In this document: one piece after another, positions 1 through 7,996 of the stretch
How positions within the stretch are numbered: position 1 is the first letter of the stretch
How the letters are laid out: the number at the start of each line of letters is the position of its first letter
NCBI GenBank assembly: GCA_016929415.1
Contig: JAFGIW010000209.1
Span: 1-59,706, forward strand
Length of the DNA: 59,706 nt
Source of the DNA: Chitinispirillaceae bacterium
GTDB lineage: Bacteria > Fibrobacterota > Chitinivibrionia > Chitinivibrionales > Chitinispirillaceae
Direction of reading: 5' to 3'
The notes under the pieces: generated by a model
Databases searched by the model: none
The model's input: the letters and a program-made list of their open reading frames with translations, nothing else
Told to the model about the DNA's origin: nothing
Made by a program: the position numbers and the translations under genes

Positions 1-484
1 GAATAAATTTGACTTGGTTGACGATCTTGGTGACATATGCCTGAGCAAACCGAGTTGGTTTTTTGCAAAAGGGGACATTGAATCCGCCTTTTGCATTGAA
101 ACGTATCATACCGTTAAAGCCTGCTCTATTTAAAAATAGAAAATCTAATGAATTTGGCTCTTCATTAAACCTTTTTCGAATTGTGTAATAATGTTCCCCT
201 TCCGTCTTTTCTAAACGATCACCTTCATTTTGTAAGAATAACTTAACGATTGCTGGCGTCAATTTGCCAGATTGTAAATCAGAATAGAATCTAATCAGAT
301 GAGGGTTGCTGTCTGCAAAAATGGCATTGTCTGGACGGATATTAAAACCAACAACGCCAGAACCCATAAAAGGTTCAATCCATCTATCATACCGAACATT
401 ATTGGCAATATGCCGAATTTCATGAACAAGCTTTGACTTGATTCCTTGGCATTTAATAGGAGGAATAAATAATGTATCACTCAT
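1..484 (-). CDS. EcoRV-type adenine-specific DNA methyltransferase, 3' end outside window
   Basis: The first 161 codons of a D12-class (Dam/EcoRV-like) N6-adenine methyltransferase; the C-terminal part with the DPPY motif lies beyond base 1. The N-terminus reads [15 protein letters not shown], then the SAM-binding motif [12 protein letters not shown] (about residue 38), then the DNA-contact region [19 protein letters not shown] and [14 protein letters not shown]. Recalled from memory, M.EcoRV has nearly the same blocks ([42 protein letters not shown]), so GATATC is the likely target; this is an inference. The start ATG is preceded by GGAGG and overlaps the stop of the upstream endonuclease-like gene by eight bases, implying translational coupling. 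The region is clearly more AT-rich than the rest of the window, which suggests horizontal acquisition. Confidence 0.93.
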   Translation of the reverse strand, partial: [161 protein letters not shown]

Positions 485-941
485 TATTTCCTCCGATTTT
501 TTTGCCTGATTTTCGCGGGACTATTTTTGAGGCATCGCCTTTTCGATATTTGACGAAATCCGATAATGATGATATTTTGCTCGTTACTCCTCTCTTAACT
601 TTAACAGTAATTTTCCGGTAATTAATCCAATATTCATCAAACCATTCTTCTCCTAATTTGGAAAACATTCCGTTTCCGGCTAAAATGTCCGGATAGTAGT
701 TCTGATGCTGGGCTAAAACCAGTTTGTATGAATTATCTGCGGCAAATTTGAGTATGCCTGGAAAGAGATGTATTTCGAGTATCTTGGAAACGATTTTCGT
801 GTCCGCAGAAATTGTATAAACATTCTTGAAAAGATCGATAAAGCCTTTTATTGTCCACTGCCCATCATCTGAAGAAATGGATTTCCCCATTGATTCAACA
901 AAGTATCTCAGTGCGGTTTCAAATTGTTGTTTAGCTGACAT
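477..941 (-). CDS. EcoRV-like restriction endonuclease with internal deletion, probably inactive
   Basis: A 154-residue protein whose two halves resemble the two ends of EcoRV (245 residues, compared from memory). The N-terminal part has ADTKIVSKILEIHLFPGI and HQNYYPDI, matching EcoRV SDTKVLSTIFELFSRPII and QNHYPDF, the latter carrying metal ligand Asp74. Directly after YYPD the sequence jumps to GNGMFSKLGEEWFDEYWINY, matching the EcoRV C-terminal stretch GKGIFDSEDEFLDYWRNY. About 110-120 central residues are therefore missing, including the Asp90-x-Lys92 catalytic pair. The frame is still open and runs into the methylase start (stop TGA overlaps the ATG). The Met chosen aligns with the EcoRV start; the frame is open upstream to 1082 but that Lys/Arg-rich extension has no counterpart. 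Probably a dead nuclease retained with a live methylase. Confidence 0.8.
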   Translation of the reverse strand: MSAKQQFETALRYFVESMGKSISSDDGQWTIKGFIDLFKNVYTISADTKIVSKILEIHLFPGILKFAADNSYKLVLAQHQNYYPDILAGNGMFSKLGEEWFDEYWINYRKITVKVKRGVTSKISSLSDFVKYRKGDASKIVPRKSGKKIGGNNE

Positions 942-1350
942 TATTTTCCACTTATTTTTATTCGATCTCGGGCCGCAACGCATAGTTTTTGCCGTTTTAC
1001 GTGCCGCTGCCATTAAAATACCTTTTGGCCCCTTCTTTTTTGTTTCTTTCTTCACTAAAAATCGCACCCGGTTTTTCCACAAATGGAGCGGGGGCCTAGG
1101 GGGGGCGACTCCGTGTGAAGGGGGGCATGTGGCTCCTCCTCTCCTATCGCCTTGTATCTCGCCTGTTGGCCATTAAGGCACGTCACGGCGGGCAAAGATT
1201 CTTGAGGGCCGTCCATTGAACGCCCTGCCATGCGCACAACCACCTTCCCTCCCCAATCCAGGCAATCCTTTAATCCCGTAAATCCCGGTTCGGACGTTTT
1301 ATCTCCTGTTATTCCTACCGTATAAACTGCATGGAAGGCATTTTCATCCC

Positions 1351-1537
1351 GTCTAGTGGGGTCTGAAGGGCGTCTAGTCGCCAAAAAAACATGTCTAGCG
1401 GGGATAAGTAGTGTCTAGTCGAATGAAAAACGGTGTCTAGTGTGGGCTGAGTGCCGTCTAGTCGTCAAAAAATGATGTAATATTGGGAAAATTCGGTTTT
1501 AATTGGTCGACTAGACGGCTTTTTTCCCGGACTAGAC
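1351..1537. repeat. Iteron-like array of GTCTAG repeats
   Basis: GTCTAG occurs in direct orientation at 1351, 1372, 1393, 1413, 1435 and 1456, that is at steps of 21, 21, 20, 22 and 21 bp (two helical turns). After an AT-rich stretch of about 45 bp, the inverted form CTAGAC follows at 1511 and 1532, again 21 bp apart. Unit ends alternate between GTCTAGTCG and GTCTAGT/CG-rich GGG forms. Such phasing places every copy on the same face of the helix and is typical of plasmid iterons, partition sites or multi-site transposase or regulator binding arrays. No Rep or Par gene is adjacent, so the function is unknown. Confidence 0.85.
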
Positions 1538-1542
1538 GGCCT

Positions 1543-1623
1543 TCAGGCCCGCCGTGCCTCTTTCGGCGCGAATGCATTGAGAGCGGGCATCAACCGCTCC
1601 AGATCTGATTGGTCATCAGCCAT
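1543..1623 (-). CDS. Possible 26-residue peptide ending at the repeat array
   Basis: A short frame starting MADDQSDLERLMPALNAFAP, with a plausible ribosome binding site (AAAGGGG, about 8 bases upstream). Its stop codon lies five bases before the first inverted GTCTAG copy. It has no recognisable homologue and may be the truncated start of a lost gene. A dyad sits upstream of it at 1659-1683. Low confidence that it is expressed. Confidence 0.25.
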   Translation of the reverse strand: MADDQSDLERLMPALNAFAPKEARRA

Positions 1624-1658
1624 AAGCCGCCCCTTTCCATGTGAGGTTTTAGAATTTA

Positions 1659-1683
1659 CATTCACGACACCGCGCCGTGAATG
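1659..1683. promoter_or_regulatory. Operator-like dyad CATTCACG-N9-CGTGAATG
   Basis: A perfect 8-bp inverted repeat (1659-1666 and 1676-1683) with a 9-bp spacer. It lies 36 bp upstream of the 26-codon frame at 1543-1623 and near the GTCTAG array. The geometry suits a dimeric repressor site, but no cognate regulator is visible. Confidence 0.35.
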
Positions 1684-1787
1684 CATGTTTTAAAGACACC
1701 GGTGAGTAATGCAAAGGGAGTGCCTAAAGCGGAAACTATGACAAAATGCCTTTTTCAGCCGAATTTAAGCACTTTCAGCCTCACTAT

Positions 1788-1835
1788 GAGTCGCATTTTT
1801 ACGACTCGACACTTTTTGTCGAAAAAATGCGACTC
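1788..1835. repeat. Long hairpin with GAGTCGCATTTTT arms
   Basis: GAGTCGCATTTTT (1788-1800) pairs with AAAAAATGCGACTC (1822-1835); within it CGAC and GTCG can pair again. A further copy of GAGTCGCA with an AT-rich tail occurs at 1975-1982. It could be a terminator, a transposon-end remnant or a short interspersed repeat. The rest of 942-2314 holds no gene I can support. Confidence 0.5.
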
Positions 1836-2159
1836 CTGTAAATTAATTACACGGTTGCGGTAACGTTACGAAAGAGTTTTTCAATTATAGTAGAGGTAAT
1901 AATGTGATTCACAACGGTTTTCAGGCTGTATGAGCGTATCGTGATTTAATAATCGGCCTGTTTTTTAATTACATGAGTCGCAATTTTGCTACTGATAGGG
2001 GTATTTCCCGGGCATTTTCGGGGCAATTTGACACTTCATAATGAAAAACGGCCGCCGGAATGCTGTAATACCGGCCGGTCGACCCCGGCCCCGAAGGGGG
2101 GAGCGGGAGGAGGGAGGAAAGAATCGAAATCGAAAATGAGAAGCCCTTTGCTTCTATTC

Positions 2160-2183
2160 CCCCCTCTCTGACAGGAGAGGGGG
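2160..2183. repeat. GC-rich palindromic interspersed repeat
   Basis: CCCCCTCTC pairs with GAGAGGGGG around a TGACAG loop, followed by CCGGGGGTGAGGTT. This looks like a widespread intergenic repeat type seen in many environmental genomes (from memory). It lies downstream of the envelope-protein gene ending at 2315. Confidence 0.45.
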
Positions 2184-2314
2184 CCGGGGGTGAGGTTAAA
2201 AGCAAAAAACAACCGCCGCTATCATATAATCCTTTACAATCCGATTCATTCAATTGAACCCGCTCGTTCGGCTTCTTTTCTCCATAGTTGGCCGCCTGTC
2301 GGCAGCCGGCATCC

Positions 2315-4063
2315 TCACCGCGCCGGCAGCCCCACCTCCCTGCCGGCGTACTGCTGCTCGAACAGGGAAACCGCCACCGCGTCGTCGACGCCGGCATGTT
2401 TCCAGACCGCACTGATCGCTCCGGCATCGACCTCTCCCCGGTAGACGATCGTCGCCGCAGCGTCGAGACAGACGATCTCCTCGGTCCGGTGGTTGTGGAA
2501 CCGCCGCACGAGCGGTCCGTGCCAGCCGCGGTTTTCGTTGATCACCGGTTCCTTGCCGTAGAGTTCACCCGTCGGCCTGCGATTAATGCCGATAATGCGG
2601 GTCGGCCCGAGCTGCCCGCGCATGAGCGAAATGAAACTGCCGATTTCAGGCGCTTCCATGAAGTCCGCCGCGGTCCCTTCGAAAAAGTAAAGCACCACGT
2701 AGCGGTGCGCGCCGCACTCCCGGTAGAGTGAAACCGGGCAGGTTGCGGATGCGGTGAAATCATTCACCCATTTCCCGGTCATCGCCTCCGCCGGTTTTTC
2801 CTCCCCCTGTTTGATATCGCTGCAGAACAGTCGCAGGCCGTCGGGGGCAATGGTGTCGATCACGAACGACATGCCGCCGAGGGCGATCCTCCCCCGTGCG
2901 TGTTCATACAGTTCGCCGCTCCCTTCGCGGCTGTCAAACTTGCCGTCGTTGTTCCGGTCGATCCCCAGCACCACCGCCGACCTATCGGAATAATTGAGAC
3001 CCCGGTGGTCCCACAGGAAGATTTTATATTTTGCCGAATCGACGACGGCTTCCCCGGCCGGGCCCGCGGGAGCGGCGCCGGCAATATCCACCGCGTTCCC
3101 GGCTGACTTCAGCACGACCGTTCCCAGCAGCGCATCATTGCGCCGGAAACGCAGGAGCGGCTGCCGGCGGTCCATGCTCCTGAGCTGAAGGTCGAGAAGA
3201 CACCACGTGCTTCCGATACGGACGCTGTCGATGGTGCGGCAGGTACGCACCGTGCAGTCGGCGATCCCGGCTCCGCCGCTTTCACCGGGACCGGCAAAGG
3301 GCTGCGGCTGCTCGTTGCCGAGGTCCCGGTTGCCGTCGCGGTCGAGGTAATAATAGATTCCCTCCGTCAAAAGTAAGCCTTCACCTTCCAGAACACGGTA
3401 ATCCCTGACAGGCACCACGGCGAAGGCGATCGATGATCCGCCCGCCGGAATCGTCGTATAGAATACCTTATCGAACGGAAGCTTCGCGGCGACACCCCCC
3501 GGAAGGCGTTCCGACAGCGCGATCTCTTCAAAGGGTATGAATCCATATCCCGTATCCACCGTTATCCTCGCAGCCTGCCCGAGCCGCAGGATCAATTTGC
3601 TGCGGGCGCCGCGGTCGCAGACAATGGTATCGGGGCCATCCTTTTTTCGGAAATGGCAGGCGCGGTATTTTTCAAAGGTGTATTGTATCGTATCGTTCCA
3701 CCCTTCGACGGAAACGTAGAGGAAGTAGGAGAACGGGATTTTGGAAAGCGCAAACGAACCGAAATCGTGAAAGAGTACAAATCTGCCGTTATGGTCGGTG
3801 AAGGTGCGGTAAATCATGTTGATGTTCGAATTGTCCCGGAGCGCAACCGCCGCGGAATCCAATCCCCTTCCCCGTTCATCCACCACATACGCGTACTCAT
3901 ACGAGAAGTAATCGGGACAGATCGTACTGAGACGCATGTTCAAATAGGTATTCCTGCCGACGATAACGACAAGGGTGATCGTTGCCGCGAGGATAATCAA
4001 AAGCACTGCCGTGAAGAAAATCGCGAACGACCTGCTCGTCTGCATCCAGTTACGTAGATCCAT
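2315..4063 (-). CDS. Membrane-anchored envelope protein with EF-hand-like loops and thioredoxin-like C-terminus
   Basis: A 582-residue protein with one N-terminal membrane segment (about residues 15-37) and a large periplasmic part. Around residue 245 and again around 375 there are calcium-loop-like stretches, DRDGNRDLGNEQ and DRNNDGKFDSREGSGE. The last 130 residues (YVVLYFFEG, RIIGINRRPTGELYG, IVCLDAAATIVYRGE) have the rhythm of a redoxin or thioredoxin fold but lack a CxxC active site. No family is recognised and no enzymatic role is claimed. It stands alone, with 244 bp separating it from the YaiI gene upstream. Confidence 0.7.
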   Translation of the reverse strand: MDLRNWMQTSRSFAIFFTAVLLIILAATITLVVIVGRNTYLNMRLSTICPDYFSYEYAYVVDERGRGLDSAAVALRDNSNINMIYRTFTDHNGRFVLFHDFGSFALSKIPFSYFLYVSVEGWNDTIQYTFEKYRACHFRKKDGPDTIVCDRGARSKLILRLGQAARITVDTGYGFIPFEEIALSERLPGGVAAKLPFDKVFYTTIPAGGSSIAFAVVPVRDYRVLEGEGLLLTEGIYYYLDRDGNRDLGNEQPQPFAGPGESGGAGIADCTVRTCRTIDSVRIGSTWCLLDLQLRSMDRRQPLLRFRRNDALLGTVVLKSAGNAVDIAGAAPAGPAGEAVVDSAKYKIFLWDHRGLNYSDRSAVVLGIDRNNDGKFDSREGSGELYEHARGRIALGGMSFVIDTIAPDGLRLFCSDIKQGEEKPAEAMTGKWVNDFTASATCPVSLYRECGAHRYVVLYFFEGTAADFMEAPEIGSFISLMRGQLGPTRIIGINRRPTGELYGKEPVINENRGWHGPLVRRFHNHRTEEIVCLDAAATIVYRGEVDAGAISAVWKHAGVDDAVAVSLFEQQYAGREVGLPAR

Positions 4064-4307
4064 ACGGTACCCCGTTGAACGTGGAGGGAAAAAATGACGG
4101 TTATATGGAGTATACTAAACGTACGGAGGCGTATGGGTCGTTACACTGAAAACGAAAAAACCGGCAGATCGATAAAAAAAACTTTCGGCAGCAGCGTCCG
4201 GTTAATTGTACTGAAAAAATCAATGATCGAGCATGACGGAGCGCCGGTGGAGTTGATCGGGTTTGCGGGGGAAGGCGGGATGGGTGACATGAAGATTCCG
4301 GCACACA

Positions 4308-4772
4308 CTATATCGTCGACGGATACTGACGCCGAATCGTCTGAATCATTTCGTCGAATTGTTGAAGAAAACGCGACCGGTCGCGTTGTGTAAGCGGCGG
4401 CGGGCCGCCGGTGATCGTACCGGCCCCGCGCAGTTCCGACAACAGGTCCCGCATCGCCACCGCTGCGCCGATGTTGTCTTCAGTAAACGGCTTCCCGGTT
4501 GGCCCGATCCCGCGGGCGCCTTTCTTAAGGCACCGGCCGGCAAGCGGAATATCCGCGGTGACAACGATGTCGCGATCTTGTATCTGCTCGACGATCCATT
4601 GATCGGCCGCATCGACACCATCCCCGACTATTTTCAACCAAATCCTGGGGTCAAAGGGAATCCGCATCCGGGAGTTCGACACTAACGTAACATTCAATCG
4701 ATAGCGTTCGGCAACCCGATACACCTCCCGTTTGACCGGACAGGCATCGGCGTCTATATAAATATGCAGCAT
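4308..4772 (-). CDS. yaiI: YaiI/YqxD family (UPF0178, DUF188) protein
   Basis: A 154-residue protein of the YaiI/YqxD family, close to the family length of about 150. Conserved features are IYIDADACPVK at the N-terminus, a GDGVDAADQWI segment, DIVVTADIPLAGRCL and ARGIGPTGKPFTEDNIG. The family has a PIN-like nuclease fold, but its role is not established. The start chosen has a GAGGG ribosome site 8 bases upstream; the frame is open further upstream without homology. It is divergent from the FliN-like gene at 4958. Confidence 0.92.
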   Translation of the reverse strand: MLHIYIDADACPVKREVYRVAERYRLNVTLVSNSRMRIPFDPRIWLKIVGDGVDAADQWIVEQIQDRDIVVTADIPLAGRCLKKGARGIGPTGKPFTEDNIGAAVAMRDLLSELRGAGTITGGPPPLTQRDRSRFLQQFDEMIQTIRRQYPSTI

Positions 4773-4957
4773 ATCAATACCCTCACTTTTAAAATCGGAT
4801 AAGGTCAGCATGAAACGACCAGAAGGATAGGTAGTTAAAATACAATGGAAACGCAGCACAGTGGTGCTGAAATTAACTGTGATTAGTAAGGCGCTCCTCC
4901 TTCCCTCTTGCCCCATCCGCCGATTCATGATATACTTAATCAAAAGGGAGAGCCTTT

Positions 4958-5218
4958 ATGGCGAACAGTATCAACATGCTTCTGGATGTCAATGTACCGA
5001 TCGGGGTGCAGCTCGGACAGACCAGAATGACCCTCCGTGAGCTGCTGAACCTGAAAAAGGGCGGCATCGTGCGGCTCAAGCGCATGGCCGGCGAGGCGGT
5101 CGACGTGTTCATCAGCAGAAGGCTCATGGCGAAGGGTGAAATCACCGTCGTTGACGACCAGCTATCGGTCAGGATCGTGCAGATCTACGGCGAACGTGAG
5201 AAATTCAAACACCTTTAG
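4958..5218 (+). CDS. FliN/SpoA-domain protein, orphan
   Basis: An 86-residue protein that is essentially one SpoA domain as in FliN and the C-terminus of type III secretion SctQ. Visible signatures: LLDVNVPIGVQLGQTRMTL, LLNLKKGGIVRL, AGEAVDVFI and AKGEITVVDD followed by VRIVQIYG. Known FliN proteins form the flagellar C-ring with FliM and FliG. Here there are no flagellar, chemotaxis or secretion neighbours, and it is one of few plus-strand genes in this part. AAAGGGAG lies upstream of the ATG. It may serve a dispersed flagellar regulon or a non-flagellar apparatus. Confidence 0.87.
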   Translation: MANSINMLLDVNVPIGVQLGQTRMTLRELLNLKKGGIVRLKRMAGEAVDVFISRRLMAKGEITVVDDQLSVRIVQIYGEREKFKHL

Positions 5219-5270
5219 CGGTCAGATCCTGCGCGGCAATCCACGGGCAAGACAAGCAAGACTTTTTCAC

Positions 5271-6452
5271 TTATTTCCGCAAAGTCCCTTTTGACTGCTT
5301 TGACTGCGCGGCGCCTCGCGGCGCCGCGGGCAGCGAAATTCCTACTGTCAAGCGGATAAACGACAGGGCGATCTCCTCGAATCTGAAGGCGTAGTCGATG
5401 AAAAAGCGGCGGTAGCGCAGCCCTGCCCCGAGGGTCGGCGTGCGGCCGGAAAATCCGATCCGGAAAAGCGCCGTGTTCCAGAATTCAGCCTCTATCCCGC
5501 CATGGTAGGTCACTTCATACTCTTTGTGCAGCGACAGCGCGACGGTCCAGTCGGCGAACAGGTCGCCGCTGCGGTCGACGAATGCGACGCCGTAATACTG
5601 GGCATAATGGAACGGTTCGCGGTAATTTTCAGGAGAGTACATCAATTTGTCGTCGCGGGCGTAAATCCAGATGACGTCGCTGGGAAGCACGTCCCGTATC
5701 GTCGCTCCAAGCCATACCTCGCGGCGCACCTCATTGTTCCTGACGTCGAAATCGAGGCCGATCCGCGTCTGCAGCCCGAGATCAACGTTGTATCCCATCC
5801 CGATATGCAGAAGACCGCTCGGGCTCATGGTCTGCGCATAGGCTTTCAGGTTTCCGCCGATCGATATGTCAAGAGGCAGCGGCAGATCGGTCCCGGGAAA
5901 ACGGGGCAGCCGCAGGGGGAAGTTCCGCGCTAACGCGCAGATGACGAGGTGCTGGTAGTTCCGTATGAATCCGGTGGGCTGATAACTTGTCATCCCGTTG
6001 ACGGGTGATTCCGGAATGGTATCGTACTGCAGTATCCTGCCGCTGTAAAACGGCTGGTATGAAAGCACTGCTCCGAGATTGTTCTGCAGCGGCGCCGTGC
6101 CGGCAAAGCAGCCCTGCTGGGAGAGCCTCTGGTACAGGTCGGCCCCCTCCATGCTGAACTCATACCGCTTCAGAAAGGCGGCGGCGGCGGGGTTCCAGAT
6201 GGTCGCCGTTGCCCGTCGCGGCAGTACGACTCCCGCATCGCCCATCGCGGCGATATCGGTGCCCACGGGAAGCCGGGAAACGTCGGCGGTATATCTGATG
6301 GAGTCTTCCGCGCGGCAATCCCGCCCGGCGCATTGCCACAGCAGGAGCATACACATGCCGATCATCGGCAGGAACCGGTCTGCCCGGAAACCGCTATGCT
6401 TTTCAGGCCTTTGCAGGCGAGGTGTCGAGGCTTTCAGTACACGATGCAGCAT
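5271..6452 (-). CDS. PorV/PorQ-like outer-membrane beta-barrel protein
   Basis: A 393-residue protein with a long N-terminal region containing a signal peptide (about residues 30-48) followed by SRLPVGTDIAAMGDAGVVLP and TATIWNPAAAAF. That pattern marks the PorV/PorQ/UPF0164 barrel group, whose members include type IX secretion components. The remainder alternates short amphipathic strands and aromatic turns. The start has GGGGGAG five bases upstream and lies inside the 3' end of the yjbQ-like gene (50 bp overlap). A later Met at 6365 would give a tighter signal peptide but lacks a ribosome site. Possible partner for the secreted proteins at the right end; that is inference. Confidence 0.78.
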   Translation of the reverse strand: MLHRVLKASTPRLQRPEKHSGFRADRFLPMIGMCMLLLWQCAGRDCRAEDSIRYTADVSRLPVGTDIAAMGDAGVVLPRRATATIWNPAAAAFLKRYEFSMEGADLYQRLSQQGCFAGTAPLQNNLGAVLSYQPFYSGRILQYDTIPESPVNGMTSYQPTGFIRNYQHLVICALARNFPLRLPRFPGTDLPLPLDISIGGNLKAYAQTMSPSGLLHIGMGYNVDLGLQTRIGLDFDVRNNEVRREVWLGATIRDVLPSDVIWIYARDDKLMYSPENYREPFHYAQYYGVAFVDRSGDLFADWTVALSLHKEYEVTYHGGIEAEFWNTALFRIGFSGRTPTLGAGLRYRRFFIDYAFRFEEIALSFIRLTVGISLPAAPRGAAQSKQSKGTLRK

Positions 6453-6858
6453 GACGCTCCCCCATCAGGGTTACTGCGCATCGCCGGCTGCGGGGACCGT
6501 CGAACTCACAGAAATAAATCGATTGCCACGTGCCGAGCACCAGCCGTCCCTTATCAATTGCCGCCTGTATGTGAAGCCCCACCAGGGATGCCTTGATATG
6601 GCTGTCGGAATTTCCTTCCGCATGGTGAAACGACGGATCGCGCGGGACCATGGAAGCGAGTTTATTGAAAAAATCGGTTGCGACATCAGGATCGGCATTT
6701 TCATTAATGGTCATGCCCGCAGTGGTATGCAGACTTGTTACGGTACAGAAACCTGAAACAATCCCCGCCTGGGTAACGACACGCTGTACTTCACCCGTTA
6801 TATCAACCCAGCAGCACCGCCGGCGTGTTGAAAGTGAAATGCACGTAAAGTGTACCAT
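6403..6858 (-). CDS. YjbQ/UPF0047 family protein
   Basis: A 151-residue protein of the YjbQ family, described as having weak thiamin-phosphate-synthase-like activity. Family landmarks are present in order: TSLHTTAGMTINENADPD, HHAEGNSDSHIKASL and GTWQSIYFCEFDGPR, containing the conserved histidines. The C-terminus extends about 15-20 residues past the usual end and overlaps the following barrel gene by 50 bp. The start at 6858 gives the expected length, but the ribosome site is weak. Confidence 0.9.
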   Translation of the reverse strand: MVHFTCISLSTRRRCCWVDITGEVQRVVTQAGIVSGFCTVTSLHTTAGMTINENADPDVATDFFNKLASMVPRDPSFHHAEGNSDSHIKASLVGLHIQAAIDKGRLVLGTWQSIYFCEFDGPRSRRCAVTLMGERHAASCTESLDTSPAKA

Positions 6859-6911
6859 ATCAGTGCCCGGAAAACAAGGAACGATTCTCCGTGGTGACGT
6901 CGAAAGGTGTT

Positions 6912-7844
6912 CTAATCGACAATGGCATCCGTGGGAAGAATATAATTGATCGGATTGACCGGGCGATCGCCGACGCGCACTTCGTAATGCAAATGCGAGC
7001 CCGTGCTTCTGCCGCTGCTCCCCATGTAGCCGATCAGGTCGCCGCGCTTGACGACCTGCCCTTCGGTGACCGCCGTCTGATGGAGATGCGCATAAATGGT
7101 TTTGCATTCGCTTTCGGGGTGATTGATGGCCACCATGCGGCCGAAATAATCCTGGAGGCCGACGGATTTGATAATCCCGTCGGCGGTCGCGTAGACCGGT
7201 GTCCAGATCTTGTTGGCGATATCGATTCCGTCGTGAAAGAGTATGTGTCCGGCTATCGGGTGGAATCGGTATCCGAAAGGGGAGGTAATCCTTCCCTCCG
7301 TCGGCCATATCGAGGGGCGCTGCGACCATTTCTTGTGGATGCGGCCGACGTATTCATTGACGCGGGAAAGCGTTGAATCCTGCAGCTCCGATTTTCGCAT
7401 CAGTCCGCTGAGGCGTTCGCGGACCGCCTCCGCCTGGATGAGCAACGGATCGAGCATCCTGGAAAGCACAAGCTCGTCGGGCGTGGGTCGTCCGCCGACG
7501 CCGGCCAGACGGACATCTTTACTTATAAGATCCATGCCGTACTGCAGGCGGATTCTATCTTCAAAGGCGACCAGCGCATTGACTTTACCATTCTCTTTGG
7601 CGATGAATTTATTGAGGAACTTGACTTTCATCAATAATCCCCGGTTGTCCCGGCGGGCTTCGTAGACGCCGAATTTTGCGTGGGCATACGATCCGGTACA
7701 CCAGAGGAGGCGCGCCATGCCGGCAAGTCCCGCGCAGCTGACAACCATAAGCGCGATCAGTACCATTCCGGATAAATAGATCTGGCGTACCCGTGATGTC
7801 GATTGAGCAGTGACGATAACGAAACACCAATTCAGTTTCTTCAT
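6912..7844 (-). CDS. Inner-membrane-anchored M23 (LytM) metallopeptidase
   Basis: A 310-residue protein with one membrane segment at about residues 22-46, a helical coiled-coil stretch (about 65-170) and a C-terminal M23 domain. Zinc ligands are visible as HDGID (His204, Asp208) and HLHYE (His284, His286), with YAHLH at 251-255. This is the layout of envelope lytic endopeptidases that cut peptidoglycan cross-bridges, or of their regulators; intact ligands favour an active enzyme. It lies 53 bp upstream of the YjbQ gene on the same strand. Confidence 0.92.
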   Translation of the reverse strand: MKKLNWCFVIVTAQSTSRVRQIYLSGMVLIALMVVSCAGLAGMARLLWCTGSYAHAKFGVYEARRDNRGLLMKVKFLNKFIAKENGKVNALVAFEDRIRLQYGMDLISKDVRLAGVGGRPTPDELVLSRMLDPLLIQAEAVRERLSGLMRKSELQDSTLSRVNEYVGRIHKKWSQRPSIWPTEGRITSPFGYRFHPIAGHILFHDGIDIANKIWTPVYATADGIIKSVGLQDYFGRMVAINHPESECKTIYAHLHQTAVTEGQVVKRGDLIGYMGSSGRSTGSHLHYEVRVGDRPVNPINYILPTDAIVD

Positions 7845-7996
7845 GCCGGAAAATCCATAGAGGTAAAAAGATGAGGAATATCGTTCATAGAATATATTGT
7901 AACATTAAAAAGAAGGATAATCAATGAAAAATTATGCGCTTAAATACCTTTCTTCCGCGGTCAATATATGTTTAATGTACTATTCGCGTCAATAAA

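Noticed and set aside
1055-1384. Open frame of about 109 codons upstream of the endonuclease
   Set aside because: Proline- and glycine-rich composition of repeat-like intergenic DNA; no ribosome site or recognisable domain.
1351-1537. CRISPR array
   Set aside because: Repeats are only 6-9 bp with 12-15 bp spacers, part of them inverted, and no cas genes are present.
1351-1540. Controller-protein boxes of the restriction system
   Set aside because: Known C-boxes come as two or four half sites of the GACT-AGTC type. Eight GTCTAG copies at 21-bp steps and no C gene do not fit.
7924-7995. 23-codon frame MKNYALKYLSSAVNI upstream of the CNNM terminator
   Set aside because: Has a weak ribosome site but no homology; it lies in AT-rich DNA where chance frames are common.
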